DNA of 48,428 bases from Actinomycetota bacterium. GTDB taxonomy: Bacteria > Actinomycetota > Actinomycetes > Streptosporangiales > Streptosporangiaceae. The translations under genes were made by a program, and so were the position numbers. The DNA lies in the NCBI GenBank assembly GCA_027314515.1, contig DAHVAR010000044.1, forward strand, positions 1 to 48,428. Direction: 5' to 3'. The number at the start of each line of letters is the position of its first letter. Position 1 is the stretch's first letter. Of the stretch, positions 37,680 to 47,295 are shown piece by piece. Below the pieces are notes generated by a model. The model worked only from the letters and a program-made list of their open reading frames with translations, was not told the origin of the DNA and made no database searches.

Positions 37680-38939
37680 ATGGCCGTGGAATCACAGCGC
37701 AACGGGCCGGAGCAGGCCATGCCGGGCGGCCTGACTGTAAATTCAGTCAGCATCCCCGATCCCGGTGATCTGCTGTCCCGGCTGCCGGCTCCGGCCGCAT
37801 CGGCCTGGATTCATCAGGGTGACGGCCTGGTCGGCTGGGGCGAGGCCGCGAGGCTGACCATCCCGGCGGGCGTGGACCGGTTCGCGGCCGGAGAGAAGTG
37901 GCTGGCCGAGCTCTTCGACGGTGCCACGGTGCGCGACGAGGTGAATGTGCCGGGCAGCGGGCCAGTTGCATTCGGCAGTTTCACCTTCGACCCGGCATCC
38001 GACGGATCGGTGCTGATCGTTCCGGCTGTCGTCGTCGGCCGCAGGTCGGGTGTCAGCTGGCAGACCAGCATCACCTGGGGTGCGCCGGCGCCGGCGGTTG
38101 CCCCGTTGGCCAGGACAAGCCCGGCCGAAATGCGCTGGAGCGACGGCAGCCTGACCGCACCGCAGTGGGAGCAGGCGGTCTGTGCGGCGGTCACCCGGAT
38201 CAGGGCAGGCGAGTTGCGCAAGGTCGTGCTCGCCAGGGACCTGCAGGCGCACGCGTCGGCCCCGATCGACATCAGGGTCCTGCTTGACCGGCTGGCCGCC
38301 CGCTCCCCCGGCTGCTACACGTTCGCCTGCGCGGGCCTGGTCGGCGCGACCCCGGAACTGCTCATCCGCCGCGAAGGCCGCGAGGTCAGCTCACTGGTGC
38401 TGGCCGGCACCATGGCCCGCGGCGGCAGCAAGGCTGACGACGAGGCACTGAGCAGCGCGCTGCTGGCGTCGGCCAAGAACGCCGAAGAGCACCGGTACTC
38501 CGTGGACTCGGTTCGCGAGCTGCTCGAGCCACTGTGCGCCGAGCTGCGGGTGGATCCGGCCCCGTTCCTGCTGCAGATGGCCGACTACCAGCACCTGGCC
38601 ACCTCGGTGTCGGGCGTGCTCGCCAGGGACGCCTCGGCGCTCGCGCTGGCGGCCTCGCTGCATCCGACCGCCGCGATCTGCGGCACCCCCACGGATGCGG
38701 CCATGGAGCTGATCAGGGAGCTGGAAGGGATGGACCGGGGCCGGTACTCGGGCCCGGTCGGCTGGGTCGACGCGCACGGCAGCGGCGAGTGGGCCATCGC
38801 GCTGCGGTGCGGCGAGATCGACGGCAACCGCGCCAGGCTGTTCGCCGGCTGCGGGATTGTTGCCGGGTCACAGCCGGAATCGGAGCTCGCCGAGACCGAG
38901 ACGAAGTTCCGCCCGATGCGGCGTGCCCTGGAGGGCTAG
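37680..38939 (+). CDS. isochorismate synthase (MenF/EntC family)
   Basis: 419 residues from ATG 37680 (GTG 37686 is a competing start, with TAGAGT 8 bases before). The chorismate-binding domain is C-terminal: GELRKVVLARDLQAHASAPI (catalytic Lys in KVVLAR), LAGTMARGGSKADDEALSSA, NAEEHRYSVDSVRELLEPLC, SLHPTAAICGTPTDAAMELI (Thr/Pro 'HPTpAicGtP'), and GRYSGPVGWVDAHGSGEWAI. It converts chorismate to isochorismate for menaquinone, the main respiratory quinone of actinomycetes, or for siderophores. No other men or ent gene is in the window. Confidence 0.9.
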   Translation: MAVESQRNGPEQAMPGGLTVNSVSIPDPGDLLSRLPAPAASAWIHQGDGLVGWGEAARLTIPAGVDRFAAGEKWLAELFDGATVRDEVNVPGSGPVAFGSFTFDPASDGSVLIVPAVVVGRRSGVSWQTSITWGAPAPAVAPLARTSPAEMRWSDGSLTAPQWEQAVCAAVTRIRAGELRKVVLARDLQAHASAPIDIRVLLDRLAARSPGCYTFACAGLVGATPELLIRREGREVSSLVLAGTMARGGSKADDEALSSALLASAKNAEEHRYSVDSVRELLEPLCAELRVDPAPFLLQMADYQHLATSVSGVLARDASALALAASLHPTAAICGTPTDAAMELIRELEGMDRGRYSGPVGWVDAHGSGEWAIALRCGEIDGNRARLFAGCGIVAGSQPESELAETETKFRPMRRALEG

Positions 38940-38991
38940 CGCACCCGCAGCGCTGTCAGCGCGCCGAATGCGAAGGAAGGACAGTACCGCC

Positions 38992-40692
38992 GTGGCAGGC
39001 CAGGGCTCCGAGGCTGACTGGGTGGACCGCTTCGCCGACGATGTCATCGCCGAGGCGGCGCGCCGGTCGCCGGGCAAGCCCGTCGTCGTGGCGTCCGGGC
39101 TCAGCCCGTCCGGGCCGATCCACCTCGGCAACTTGCGCGAGGTAATGGTGCCGCACCTGGTCGCCGACGAAATCAGGCGCCGCGGCGTGCCCTGCGAGCA
39201 CATCTTGTCGTGGGATGACTTCGACCGGTTCCGCAGGGTGCCCTCGGGTATCGACCCGGCCTGGGCCGAGCACGTCGGCAAGCCGCTCACCTCCGTTCCC
39301 GCGCCGGTGGGCAGCGGCCATCCGAACTGGGCCGAGCACTTCAGGGCGCCGATGGCCGGAGCGCTCGCCCGGCTCGGAGTCGACTACCGCGGCGTCAGCC
39401 AGACGCAGATGTACACCTCGGGCGCCTACGTTGAGCAGGTGCTGCTGGCCATGCGCGAGCGAACCCGGATCGATGCCGTGCTCGGCCAGCACCGGACGAA
39501 GGCGCGGGCCGCCGCGATCGATGCGCCCGAAGGATCCGGCGGCGGGCCTGGCGACGACGGCGCGGTAGCTGACGACGACGGCGCGACGAGCGCGAGCTAC
39601 TTCCCGTACCGGCCGTACTGCTCGGCGTGCGATCGCGACCTGACCACGGTGACCGGATACCACGATGACACCGCCGAGCTGTCGTATGCCTGCGCGTGCG
39701 GCCATGCCGAGCACGTCAAGCTGACCGATCACCGGTTCGGCAAGCTGGCCTGGAAAGTCGACTGGCCGATGCGCTGGGCATACGAAGGCGTGGTGTTCGA
39801 GCCGTCCGGGGTCGATCATCAGGCGCCCGGCTCGTCGTTCGTGGTGGGTGGCCGCCTGGTCGGCGAGATCTTCGGCGGCTGGCAGCCGCTCGGGCCGATG
39901 TACGCGTTCGTCGGGATCAGCGGGACAGCGAAGATGTCGAGCTCACGCGGCGCGGTGCCGACTCCTGGCGATGCGCTGGACATCTTGGAAGAACCGGTGC
40001 TGCGCTGGCTGTACGCGCGACGGCGGCCGCAGCAGTCCTTCACCGTCGCCTTCGATCAGGAGATCCACCGGCTGTACGACGAATGGGACTCAGTCGCCCG
40101 CAAGGTGGCCGACGGTACCGCGGCCCCTGCGGATGCCATCTCGTACCACCGGGCAGTGCGCACGGCCGCGGCTGAGCTGCCGCGCACGCCCCGGCCGCTG
40201 CCGTACCGCACGCTCGCCTCGGTGGCCGACATCACCACCGGTGACAGCGAGCAGATGCGCCGCATCCTCAGCGACCTGGATCCGGCCCGGCCGCTGAGCT
40301 CGCTTGCGGACGTCCGGCCGCGGCTGGACCGGGCCTGCTGCTGGGCGATGACCCAGCTGCCGGCCAGCCAGCGCACCCGGCTTGCCACCGAGCCCGATCG
40401 GACCGCACTGGCCGCGCTGACCGCGCACCAGCGCGAGGCGCTGGACATGCTGCTGGCCGGGCTGGCCGGGCACTGGTCGCTGGAGGGACTGGCCCGGCTC
40501 GTCTACGCGGTGCCGAAGGCGCAGGCCGGGCTGCCGGCCGACGCCGCCGCGACACCCGAGTTGAAGGCCGCGCAGCGCGCGTTCTTTGCGCTGGTCTACC
40601 GGCTCCTGATCGGCCGCGAGACCGGGCCGCGGCTGCCGACGCTGCTGCTCGCTGCGGGCCAGGACCGGATCCGCAGACTGCTCGCAGGCTAG
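38992..40692 (+). CDS. lysS: class I lysyl-tRNA synthetase
   Basis: 566 residues from GTG 38992, with AAGGAAGGA about 10 bases upstream; ATG 38968 would add eight residues. Class I marks are SGLSPSGPIHLGNLREVM (the HIGH motif as HLGN) and ISGTAKMSSSRGAV (KMSKS as KMSSS). A zinc-binding segment lies at about residues 210-245 (YCSACDR, then CACGH), and VDHQAPGSSF belongs to the active site. There is an acidic low-complexity insert (GDDGAVADDDGA) at about 185-198. Class I LysRS is typical of archaea and a minority of bacteria; several actinomycetes have it, sometimes with a class II enzyme. It attaches lysine to tRNA-Lys. Confidence 0.92.
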   Translation: MAGQGSEADWVDRFADDVIAEAARRSPGKPVVVASGLSPSGPIHLGNLREVMVPHLVADEIRRRGVPCEHILSWDDFDRFRRVPSGIDPAWAEHVGKPLTSVPAPVGSGHPNWAEHFRAPMAGALARLGVDYRGVSQTQMYTSGAYVEQVLLAMRERTRIDAVLGQHRTKARAAAIDAPEGSGGGPGDDGAVADDDGATSASYFPYRPYCSACDRDLTTVTGYHDDTAELSYACACGHAEHVKLTDHRFGKLAWKVDWPMRWAYEGVVFEPSGVDHQAPGSSFVVGGRLVGEIFGGWQPLGPMYAFVGISGTAKMSSSRGAVPTPGDALDILEEPVLRWLYARRRPQQSFTVAFDQEIHRLYDEWDSVARKVADGTAAPADAISYHRAVRTAAAELPRTPRPLPYRTLASVADITTGDSEQMRRILSDLDPARPLSSLADVRPRLDRACCWAMTQLPASQRTRLATEPDRTALAALTAHQREALDMLLAGLAGHWSLEGLARLVYAVPKAQAGLPADAAATPELKAAQRAFFALVYRLLIGRETGPRLPTLLLAAGQDRIRRLLAG

Positions 40693-40701
40693 CCGTCAGC
40701 C

Positions 40702-41982
40702 TCAGTCCGCGGCCGAGTTGCCGGCCGGAGCCGTCTGCAGTGGCGCGCTGGCGGTCGAAGCAGGAACCGACGCCGGGCTGACGAACGTGCTACCGCCGGG
40801 CCCTGCCAGCACCGCCTCGTCCAGCGCGCTGCCGCGCAGGTACTGCCGCCAGCTGAGGAACCACTCGGTCCAGCCGTCGTTCCAGGTGCCAGCCTTGGGG
40901 CTGCCGACGATAGTGATCGGGTCGCCAGGCACCGCGAGCTTGTAGTACGTCTTGGCATCCGCAGGCGACAGGTTGACACAGCCATGACTCACGTTCTCGT
41001 AGCCCTGCTGGCTCACCGACCAGTAGGCGTCGTGGTAGTAGTCGCCGCTGAACGTGAACCGCACCGACCACGGGACCAGCAGGTTGTAGCCAGGGCCGAT
41101 CATCCGGACCGGGTTTTCCTTCTCGATCGTGAGGTAGCTGCCGTCCGGCGTCGCGTCGCCTGGCCTGCCAGCGCTGATCGGCCAGTTGTAGCGCAGCTTG
41201 CCGTTGTAATAGATCTGCGTGCGGTGCGTCCTGGTGTTCCCGATCGCCACCAGCGAGGGGCCGATGTCGAACGTCTGGGTTAGCGTATAGGTGCCGTATA
41301 CGCCCGGTGCCCCCTGCACTCCGTTCAGGTGCCCGGTGAAACTGACCGTGGTGCCGGCCGGCCAGTAATCCCTGGGCCGGAAGTCCACATTCTCGCTGCC
41401 GTCCCAGTGCCACGCGCCGACAACCGGCGTCGAGGTTGTGACCTGCAGGGACCGCTCGACTGCGGCCTTGTCGGTAATCGGCCGGCTGAAGGTCAGGATG
41501 ATCGGCATGCCGACGCCGTACTGCTGCTTGTACCCCTCGAAGATCTCGGTACGGAAAGTACTGCCCGGCGTCAGCGTTCGGAACCGGCTCGCCGCGGTCA
41601 CGGTGCCGCTGCCAGACGCGCCGGACGCTGTGGCGGTCACCGTGTAGGCCTGCGAGACACCCAGCGCCCACCGGCTGTGCCACACCTTGCCGCCATCCCT
41701 GAGGCCCCCTGGCACCACGCCGCGAGCGGAGCGCACGGTTACACTCCGCAGCGTCCCTCGGGCCGCGGTGACGGTGATGCCGGCTGACGGGTCGGCATCC
41801 TGCGAACCGTTAGCCGGCATTATCGTCAGCTCGGTTCCACTGCCAGCGCTGTGCGCCCGGTTACGGCCGGCACCCGAAGTGTGCCCGCTGCTGTGCCCGC
41901 CTGTTGCGCAGCCGGCCGCCAGCAGGGCGAGCGCGGCACCCGCCGCCGGCAGCAGCCGGAGCCTGGCATCCCTGTGCCGCAT
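40702..41982 (-). CDS. L,D-transpeptidase lipoprotein (LdtMt2-like)
   Basis: 426 residues from ATG 41982, with GGAAAGGA upstream; the frame is open further, but without homology. The signal peptide ends in a clear lipobox (ALALLAAGCATG), so it is a lipoprotein. Two Ig-like domains follow: TVTAARGTLRSVTVRSARGV, and FRTEIFEGYKQQYGVGMPII with TFSRPITDKAAVERSLQV, which is the mycobacterial Ldt pattern. The catalytic YkuD domain shows YENVSHGCVNLSPADAK (HxxxxxxSHGCxN, catalytic Cys). It makes 3-3 cross-links in peptidoglycan and resists most beta-lactams except carbapenems. The Ala/Ser-rich C-terminus is loose. Confidence 0.92.
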   Translation of the reverse strand: MRHRDARLRLLPAAGAALALLAAGCATGGHSSGHTSGAGRNRAHSAGSGTELTIMPANGSQDADPSAGITVTAARGTLRSVTVRSARGVVPGGLRDGGKVWHSRWALGVSQAYTVTATASGASGSGTVTAASRFRTLTPGSTFRTEIFEGYKQQYGVGMPIILTFSRPITDKAAVERSLQVTTSTPVVGAWHWDGSENVDFRPRDYWPAGTTVSFTGHLNGVQGAPGVYGTYTLTQTFDIGPSLVAIGNTRTHRTQIYYNGKLRYNWPISAGRPGDATPDGSYLTIEKENPVRMIGPGYNLLVPWSVRFTFSGDYYHDAYWSVSQQGYENVSHGCVNLSPADAKTYYKLAVPGDPITIVGSPKAGTWNDGWTEWFLSWRQYLRGSALDEAVLAGPGGSTFVSPASVPASTASAPLQTAPAGNSAAD

Positions 41983-42033
41983 AGTGGTCCTTTCCGCGGC
42001 GCTGGCACCGGCAGACCGCGGCCGCCTTCGCGA

Positions 42034-42080
42034 GTTAGTCGCATTCGCTATTGTCCCGCAAGTCCGGACAGTTAGTCGCA
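42034..42080. repeat. 10-bp direct repeat upstream of the L,D-transpeptidase gene
   Basis: GTTAGTCGCA occurs at 42034-42043 and 42071-42080, 37 bases apart, in an AT-richer gap between the L,D-transpeptidase and the FAD oxidoreductase. It is a candidate binding site pair; nothing known matches. Confidence 0.45.
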
Positions 42081-42118
42081 GTTCTGTGACGCCGGAAAGG
42101 CCGCCATGGTTGGGCCAC

Positions 42119-43327
42119 CTACAGGCCGGCCGGATCGTAGTAGTGGCTGTACTGCCATACACCTGCCGTGACCAGTGCCTCGTCGGTGACCTGACCGAAC
42201 CTGGCCGGCGACAGCGCGCTGATGTCGATGCGCCCGGCATGGCCGCAGATCCATCCGGCCAGCGCCTCGCCAATGGCCAGTGAGGAGGAGAAGCCGGACC
42301 CGTTGCAGCCGCTGGCCACCCACAGTCCGGGCAGGTCCGGCACCGGGCCGGCCACGAACCGGCCGTCTGGCGTCATCGTGAACAGCCCGCCGCGATGCTC
42401 GGCCACGGGGCCACTTGCCGCCGGGACTTCCGCCGCGATCTGCCGTGTCATCGCCCGCAGGACGCCGATATCGAGCGGCACGTCGTCGGTGCTGAATGAG
42501 CGAGCTTCCGCTCGGGGGTCGACCGGCAGCGGCGCGGCTTCGAAGCCGCCCGCCATCAGACCGCCCCGGGCCGGCCGCAGGTACACGGCGGCATCGACAA
42601 CCCTCGTGATCGGATCGGCCGGGTCGACGGCACCGGCGGGCTCGGTGATCAGCAGCTGATGCCGGACCGGGGCAACGGCTACCTCTCCCCCGGCTAGCCT
42701 GGCCACCTGGCGGGTCCAGGCGCCCGCCGCGTCGACAACAACCGGAGCGCTGATCGACCGCTTCGTCGTCTCGACGCCCGTCACCCGGCTGCCAGCGACG
42801 ATCACTCCGGTGACCGCCTCGGACTCCAGCAGCTCGATGCCCTGCAGCCGGCCAGCCGTGAGGCAGGCGCGGATCAGGCTGGACGGCTCCTCGATGTAAA
42901 TGTCTTCCGGGCACCACAGCGCGTGCTCCCGGCCCGTCCCGCGGAAGTACGACAGCCGCCGGGCCAACTCGCCGGGCTGCCCGACGCGGACATCGACGCC
43001 CCAGCCCGCGGACTGGCTGGCCTCGGTCCGCAGGTACGCCCGGTGCTCATCGGTGCGCGCGACCAGGAAACTGCCGGAACGGGTGACCGCGAGCTCGGCG
43101 CCGGCCCAGTCGGGGAACGTCAGCGCCAGCTCGATGCTGCGCCGGGCGATCCGGGTGCGGAGCTCGTCAGCCTGAACCGACTTGAACAACCCGGCGGCGC
43201 GCCCGGAGGCCTGCGATCCGGCGGCATACCGCTCGACCACGACGGGCCGCCGCCCGAGCAGCGCCGCGTGCAGCGCGGTGCTCAGGCCGAGGGCGCCGGC
43301 GCCGATGACGACCAGATCTGCGTCCAT
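42119..43327 (-). CDS. FAD-dependent oxidoreductase (DAO family, sarcosine/glycine oxidase-like)
   Basis: 402 residues from ATG 43327. The FAD motif is ADLVVIGAGALGLSTALHAA (GxGxxG), then VVERYAAGSQASGRAAGLFK, which is the DAO-type phosphate loop and histidine-free covalent region. Middle: LWCPEDIYIEEPSSLIRACL and APVVVDAAGAWTRQVARLAG. The C-terminal FAD region is FTMTPDGRFVAGPVPDLPGL, then WVASGCNGSGFSSSLAIGEA. It probably oxidises an amine or N-methyl amino acid; the substrate is unclear. Confidence 0.9.
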   Translation of the reverse strand: MDADLVVIGAGALGLSTALHAALLGRRPVVVERYAAGSQASGRAAGLFKSVQADELRTRIARRSIELALTFPDWAGAELAVTRSGSFLVARTDEHRAYLRTEASQSAGWGVDVRVGQPGELARRLSYFRGTGREHALWCPEDIYIEEPSSLIRACLTAGRLQGIELLESEAVTGVIVAGSRVTGVETTKRSISAPVVVDAAGAWTRQVARLAGGEVAVAPVRHQLLITEPAGAVDPADPITRVVDAAVYLRPARGGLMAGGFEAAPLPVDPRAEARSFSTDDVPLDIGVLRAMTRQIAAEVPAASGPVAEHRGGLFTMTPDGRFVAGPVPDLPGLWVASGCNGSGFSSSLAIGEALAGWICGHAGRIDISALSPARFGQVTDEALVTAGVWQYSHYYDPAGL

Positions 43328-43448
43328 CACGCCAGTGTGCCGCAGCAGGCACGAGGTACGCGCAGGCCTCGTCGAGCGAGCAGAAGTCTGCGCCGGCCGG
43401 GCAACGGCCGGACGGTGGCCGACCGGCCCGGCCGGGAATAGTACCGGG

Positions 43449-44255
43449 ATGGGAACAACGGAGGCAGTCGTGACCGTCGCGGCTGAATTGCGGATGTTCC
43501 TCCGGCCGGGCCGGCGCGGTGACCGGATCGCGGTGGCATGCGACGGGGTCTCGTCGCTCGGCCATGTAGTGGAGTCACTCGGGGTGCCCCGCACCGAAGT
43601 CGGCGGCCTGACGGTGAACGGGCACGAGGAAACGCCCCGTTACCGGCCGCGCGGCGGAGATGTCGTGCAGGTGCACGCCGCGCCGCGTCCGCAGCCGCTG
43701 GCGTCCGCGCGCTTCCTCCTCGATGTCCACCTCGGTGCTCTGGCGCGGCGGCTGCGCCTGCTCGGGCTGGATGCCGCCTACGCCAACGACGCAGATGATG
43801 ACGACCTGGTCAGCCAGGCCAACGCCGAGCGACGGGTGCTGCTGACCCAAGACCGCGGCCTGCTCTGCCGCCGGAGGTTGTGGGCCGGCGCGTATGTGCG
43901 CGGCGCGCGCCCGGACGATCAGCTACGCGACGTACTGGACCGGTTCGTCCCCCCGCTCGCGCCGTGGACGCGCTGCACGGTCTGCAACGGGCAGCTCCAG
44001 CCGGTGGCCAAACCGCTCATCGATCAGCTGCTTGAGCCCGGCACGCGGCGGACTTACCAGGTCTTCGCGCGGTGTCAGGCGTGCGGCCGGGTGTACTGGC
44101 AGGGTGCGCACGCGGCCAGGCTGAAGGCGATCGTCGACGGCGCCAGCGCCGCCCGCGCCGCTGCCAGCCGGGCAGCCAGCGAAGCCTGGCTGCCGGGTGC
44201 CGGGTCAACCCGCGAAACAGCGCGACTGGAGACCGGTTGGCCCGGCCAGGGCTAG
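43449..44255 (+). CDS. Mut7-C RNase domain protein with N-terminal ubiquitin-like (Ub-Mut7C) domain
   Basis: 268 residues from ATG 43449; AATAGT ends 6 bases earlier, so it may be leaderless. Residues 1-80 are a MoaD/ThiS-like fold (Ub-Mut7C), AAELRMFLRPGRRGDRIAVA, then VNGHEETPRYRPRGGDVVQV. Residues ~85-235 are Mut7-C: RFLLDVHLGALARRLRLLGL, LLTQDRGLL with PIN-type acidic residues, and a zinc ribbon (CTVCNGQL, then CQACGRVYWQGAH). This PIN-like RNase with a zinc ribbon is common in actinomycetes; its substrate is not known. The C-terminus is Ala-rich. Confidence 0.9.
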   Translation: MGTTEAVVTVAAELRMFLRPGRRGDRIAVACDGVSSLGHVVESLGVPRTEVGGLTVNGHEETPRYRPRGGDVVQVHAAPRPQPLASARFLLDVHLGALARRLRLLGLDAAYANDADDDDLVSQANAERRVLLTQDRGLLCRRRLWAGAYVRGARPDDQLRDVLDRFVPPLAPWTRCTVCNGQLQPVAKPLIDQLLEPGTRRTYQVFARCQACGRVYWQGAHAARLKAIVDGASAARAAASRAASEAWLPGAGSTRETARLETGWPGQG

Positions 44256-44268
44256 CCGCAGCGGCCGG

Positions 44269-44453
44269 TCAGGCGATGGGCAGCACCTCTGCGTGCACGC
44301 CTGCCAGTTGGCCGAATGCCGCGCTGGCGTCGGTGGTCAGCAGGATCCGGTTCGTCGCGGCGGCGGTGGCGGCGATCGTCGCATGAACGCTGACGACGTC
44401 GTCCGCGACCGTGGTGGGGAGCACGGATTTGCGGACGCCAGCTGTGTAGACTC
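44269..44453 (-). pseudogene. PIN-domain (VapC-like toxin) C-terminal remnant
   Basis: Not a full ORF: on the minus strand, from about 44453 to the stop at 44271-44269, the frame reads VYTAGVRKSVLPTTVADDVV, then SVHATIAATAAATNRILLTT and DASAAFGQLAGVHAEVLPIA, and ends. This is the last ~60 residues of a PIN fold (acidic residue at VADDVV, hydrophobic ATA helix, then LLTTDASAF, the final catalytic Asp region). The N-terminal half and the antitoxin are missing. The 336-base gap (44256-44591) between Mut7-C and the next gene holds only this. Confidence 0.65.
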
Positions 44454-44591
44454 ATGGCACCGGCGCGGGAGGGCGCCGCCGGGTTCGCGGGAAGGACCTG
44501 AGTCCACCTCCTGAGCTTCATGGTCGTGCTTTCCGGCAGGATTTGTCTTCACATCGCGCCCGCACGCGAGCCCGGGCAGCGAGGAGACGTC

Positions 44592-45824
44592 ATGCCCGAG
44601 CTTCCCGACCGACCCGACATCGATCAGCTTCGCCGCCAGGCACGCGAGCTGCTCCGCGCAGCCTCCGATGGTGAGCCGCGCGCTCTCACCAGGCTTCGCG
44701 CGGTCTCCGAGCGCACCACGCTGTCGGCGGCCCAACTGGCAATCGCCCGCGAATACCGCTGTCCGAGCTGGCTTGCGCTCAGCGCCGAGGTACGACGCCG
44801 CCGGCGCTTGCTGGAGTCTGCTGGCTCAGCGTCGCGGGCCGGCGATAGGGGGAATCCGCTGGCTGCGACAGCAGATCGATGGTCCTTCGGCGGGGGAATA
44901 GCGATCGACACGTCCGCGGGCATGCTGATGCCGGAGGTAGTGATCGCGGGATCCGGCCACGCCGTGCTGGATGGCTCCCTGCTACCGGCCGGGGACGGCA
45001 AGCAGGCCTCCGGGCCACGCCGGCCGGCGCCCGGACTGCCGTTCGCTCGCTTGATGCCCTGGCGCGCGAGAGCAACCCGCCGGGAACGCCGGAGGCGCGC
45101 TGATAGCGCTATCGCGACTCTGCGCTCCCTGGCCTCGCCAGCTGACGTCACAGTCAGCGACGACCAGGGAGCGCGGTATGCCCTCTATCCGGAAGGAATG
45201 TCGGGCAAGCACGGGTCATCGAGCGAAGCCGTCCAGCCGTTGTCCGTGCGCCTGGGAATCGATCCCGCCCCGGCGAAGGATGTCAGGTGGCTGCAGGTGC
45301 AGAGCCAGCAAGGGGCAGCGACCCGACTGCTGCGCTCGGCCCGCCCGGTGGTGCGAGTCGGGCAGCTAGCTCCGGTGACAACGAGCCCGGCCGAGCGCGA
45401 GCTGCCGGAGCATGCCCTCGGGCCGGGCGCACCGGATGAGGTGCAGCGGCCCGACAGTCCCCGCCGTCACCTGGACATCGGCGCAGCCCTTCCGCCGATC
45501 GACGGCGTAGTCCTGCAGGTGGACACCCTCGTCGGCAGGCCCGACGGCTGGCGGCTGTATCTGCGTGCGATACCCGGGTGGTGGAACTACAGCGAGGACG
45601 GCCACCGCAAGCGGAATCCGGTGTCGGTTCAGGCCGAAGACGACCGCGGCGGCATCTACCTGAGCACCTTCGACGGCAGCACCGGCTACCGGGGACGTGA
45701 AGAACTCGCCCTCAGGTTCCGGCCGCGCATCGATCCGCTGGCTACCGCGCTGAGGCTGACCTGCAGCGGCGCGAGCGAGGAGATCGTCGTTGAACTCGGT
45801 CTGATCCCTGATGACGCGGACTAG
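44592..45824 (+). CDS. hypothetical protein with an ankyrin-associated N-terminal helix
   Basis: 410 residues from ATG 44592 with GAGGAGA upstream. The first 75 residues (LPDRPDIDQLRRQARELLRA, then LSAAQLAIAREYRCPSWLAL) match the N-terminal helix region that precedes ankyrin or other domains in many actinobacterial proteins. The following ~110 residues are low complexity, Arg/Ala/Pro-rich and probably disordered. The C-terminal ~200 residues have strand patterns (RRHLDIGAALPPIDGVVLQV and WRLYLRAIPGWWNYSEDG, then GGIYLSTFDGSTGYRGREEL), suggesting a beta-sandwich ending in TCSGASEEIVVELGL. No function assigned. It borders the mobile end of the window. Confidence 0.7.
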   Translation: MPELPDRPDIDQLRRQARELLRAASDGEPRALTRLRAVSERTTLSAAQLAIAREYRCPSWLALSAEVRRRRRLLESAGSASRAGDRGNPLAATADRWSFGGGIAIDTSAGMLMPEVVIAGSGHAVLDGSLLPAGDGKQASGPRRPAPGLPFARLMPWRARATRRERRRRADSAIATLRSLASPADVTVSDDQGARYALYPEGMSGKHGSSSEAVQPLSVRLGIDPAPAKDVRWLQVQSQQGAATRLLRSARPVVRVGQLAPVTTSPAERELPEHALGPGAPDEVQRPDSPRRHLDIGAALPPIDGVVLQVDTLVGRPDGWRLYLRAIPGWWNYSEDGHRKRNPVSVQAEDDRGGIYLSTFDGSTGYRGREELALRFRPRIDPLATALRLTCSGASEEIVVELGLIPDDAD

Positions 45825-45879
45825 TCAGCGCGAGCCGCGGTGCAGTTCGCTCACCGCCCGCCCAGGTTATCGGGCATGG

Positions 45880-46059
45880 CTGACGGCTCCCGGATCAGCA
45901 CGACGGCGCCCGTCAACCTTTGAGAGACAGAAAGCTCGGGTAATCACTGTGCCGTCGTGGTTGCCTCCTCGGGTCGGTTGATCCACGCCACGGTCGGAAG
46001 CTCCGGAGGCGCGGGGGCCTTGCGTCAGAACCTTTCAGGAGCGTGAGGAAGTCCCTGTA
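45880..46059. other. noncoding left region of the IS110 element
   Basis: No ORF. It contains a self-complementary GAAGCTCCGGAGGC segment (CTCCGGAG palindrome near 46000) and a GTTGATCC/CCACGCCACGG stretch. It is the expected place for a bridge RNA in IS110-group elements, but I cannot identify the target-binding loops. Confidence 0.35.
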
Positions 46060-46969
46060 GTGGCCATCGTAGGAGGGTTTGACATTCACCGTCGACAGGT
46101 CACCTTCGACTATCTGGACACCGTGACCGGGCAGGTCCGGCGGGGCCGGATCGAGCCGGCCTGCCGGGCGGTGCTGCGGGAGTGGCTGGAGGAGCGGTTA
46201 GCCGGCCAGGGTGATGTGACGCTGGCGGTGGAGGGCTGCACGGGGTGGCAGTTCGTAGTGGAGGAGTTGCAGCGGGCTGGGATCACGGCGGTGCTGGCAG
46301 AGCCGGCCGACACCGCAAGCCTGCGCGGCTCGAAGAGTCGCGCGAAGACCGACAAGACCGACGCCCGGCATCTTCGGATGCTGGTCGCTGAGGGCCGGGT
46401 GCCCGCCTCGTGGATCCCGCCGGCCCAGGTGCTCGAGCTGCGGGCCCTGCTGCAGCTGTACCGGGACCTGCGCGCGCAGATGGGCCTGTCGGCCGCCGGC
46501 GCGCAGGCCGTGCAGGTGGCGCTGCTCGCCGGTGTGCGCGCAGATCACCGCGTTCGCCCGCCGCCAGATCGGCTGCAAGACCCTGGCCGCCGAGCTGTAC
46601 AGGGTCGGCCCGCTGGTGTCGGCGATCGTGTGGGCGTTCCTGGGTGATACCCGCCGGTTCCCCTCCTCCGCCCAGGCTGTCCGGCACACCGGCCTGGATG
46701 TCACCGTCTACTCCTCCGACGCCAAGCGCACTCCCGGGCACCTGTCCCACCAGGGCCCGCCGATGCTGCGCTGGGCGCTGTTCGAAGCCGGCCACCAGGG
46801 CTCGCGGCTCAGCTCACCCGACCACCAGTACTACGCCGACGTCGCTGCCCGGATCGACGCCAACCGGGCGGCGCTGTCGGTCGCCCGCAAGCTGACCCGC
46901 TGCTCCCACCACATCCTGCGCCGCCTCGGCGACCGGGCCTACGCTCCCGTCCCGGCGACCGGACGGTGA
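46060..46969 (+). pseudogene. IS110-family transposase, internal deletion and frameshift
   Basis: The N-terminal part (GTG 46060) is a normal IS110 DEDD RuvC-like domain: VGGFDIHRRQVTFDYLD (first Asp), LAVEGCTGWQFVVEEL (Glu), and RAKTDKTDARHLRMLVAEGR (Asp-Asp). After RALLQLYRDLRAQMGLS (about 46475) the frame drifts. The C-terminal part is in another frame (from about 46532): RQIGCKTLAAELYRVGPLVS, VWAFLGDTRRFPSSAQAVRH, TGLDVTVYSSDAKRTPGHLS, and HQGPPMLRWALFEAGHQG, the transposase C-domain with the conserved serine. The coiled-coil middle (~100 residues) is largely missing, so the copy is inactive. Confidence 0.85.
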
Positions 46970-47295
46970 GGCGCATGCGGGTGGAAGCGGCGGCCCGCAC
47001 GCAACCGATGCACCGTGGCCATCCCCCCGTGGCCGGCGCCCTGCAGGGCCCCTGCTCGCCGTCCCGGCGCACGCGCCGGGCCCGGAGGTCCTCGAGAGAC
47101 CGGCGCGGCCACACCCCAGCGGGACCACCCCATCGATCATCATGTCGCCGAGACCACAGCCGTCTCGCGGACCGAGGTAAGGCCGGGCGCCCGCCACACC
47201 CGCATCAGCCGATCGCGACCTTCAGCGGAGGACCCGTGACCTGACCCGAGGACCCGACCCGTGCCGGTGCCCATCATCGGCCGGCCACTGCCAGC

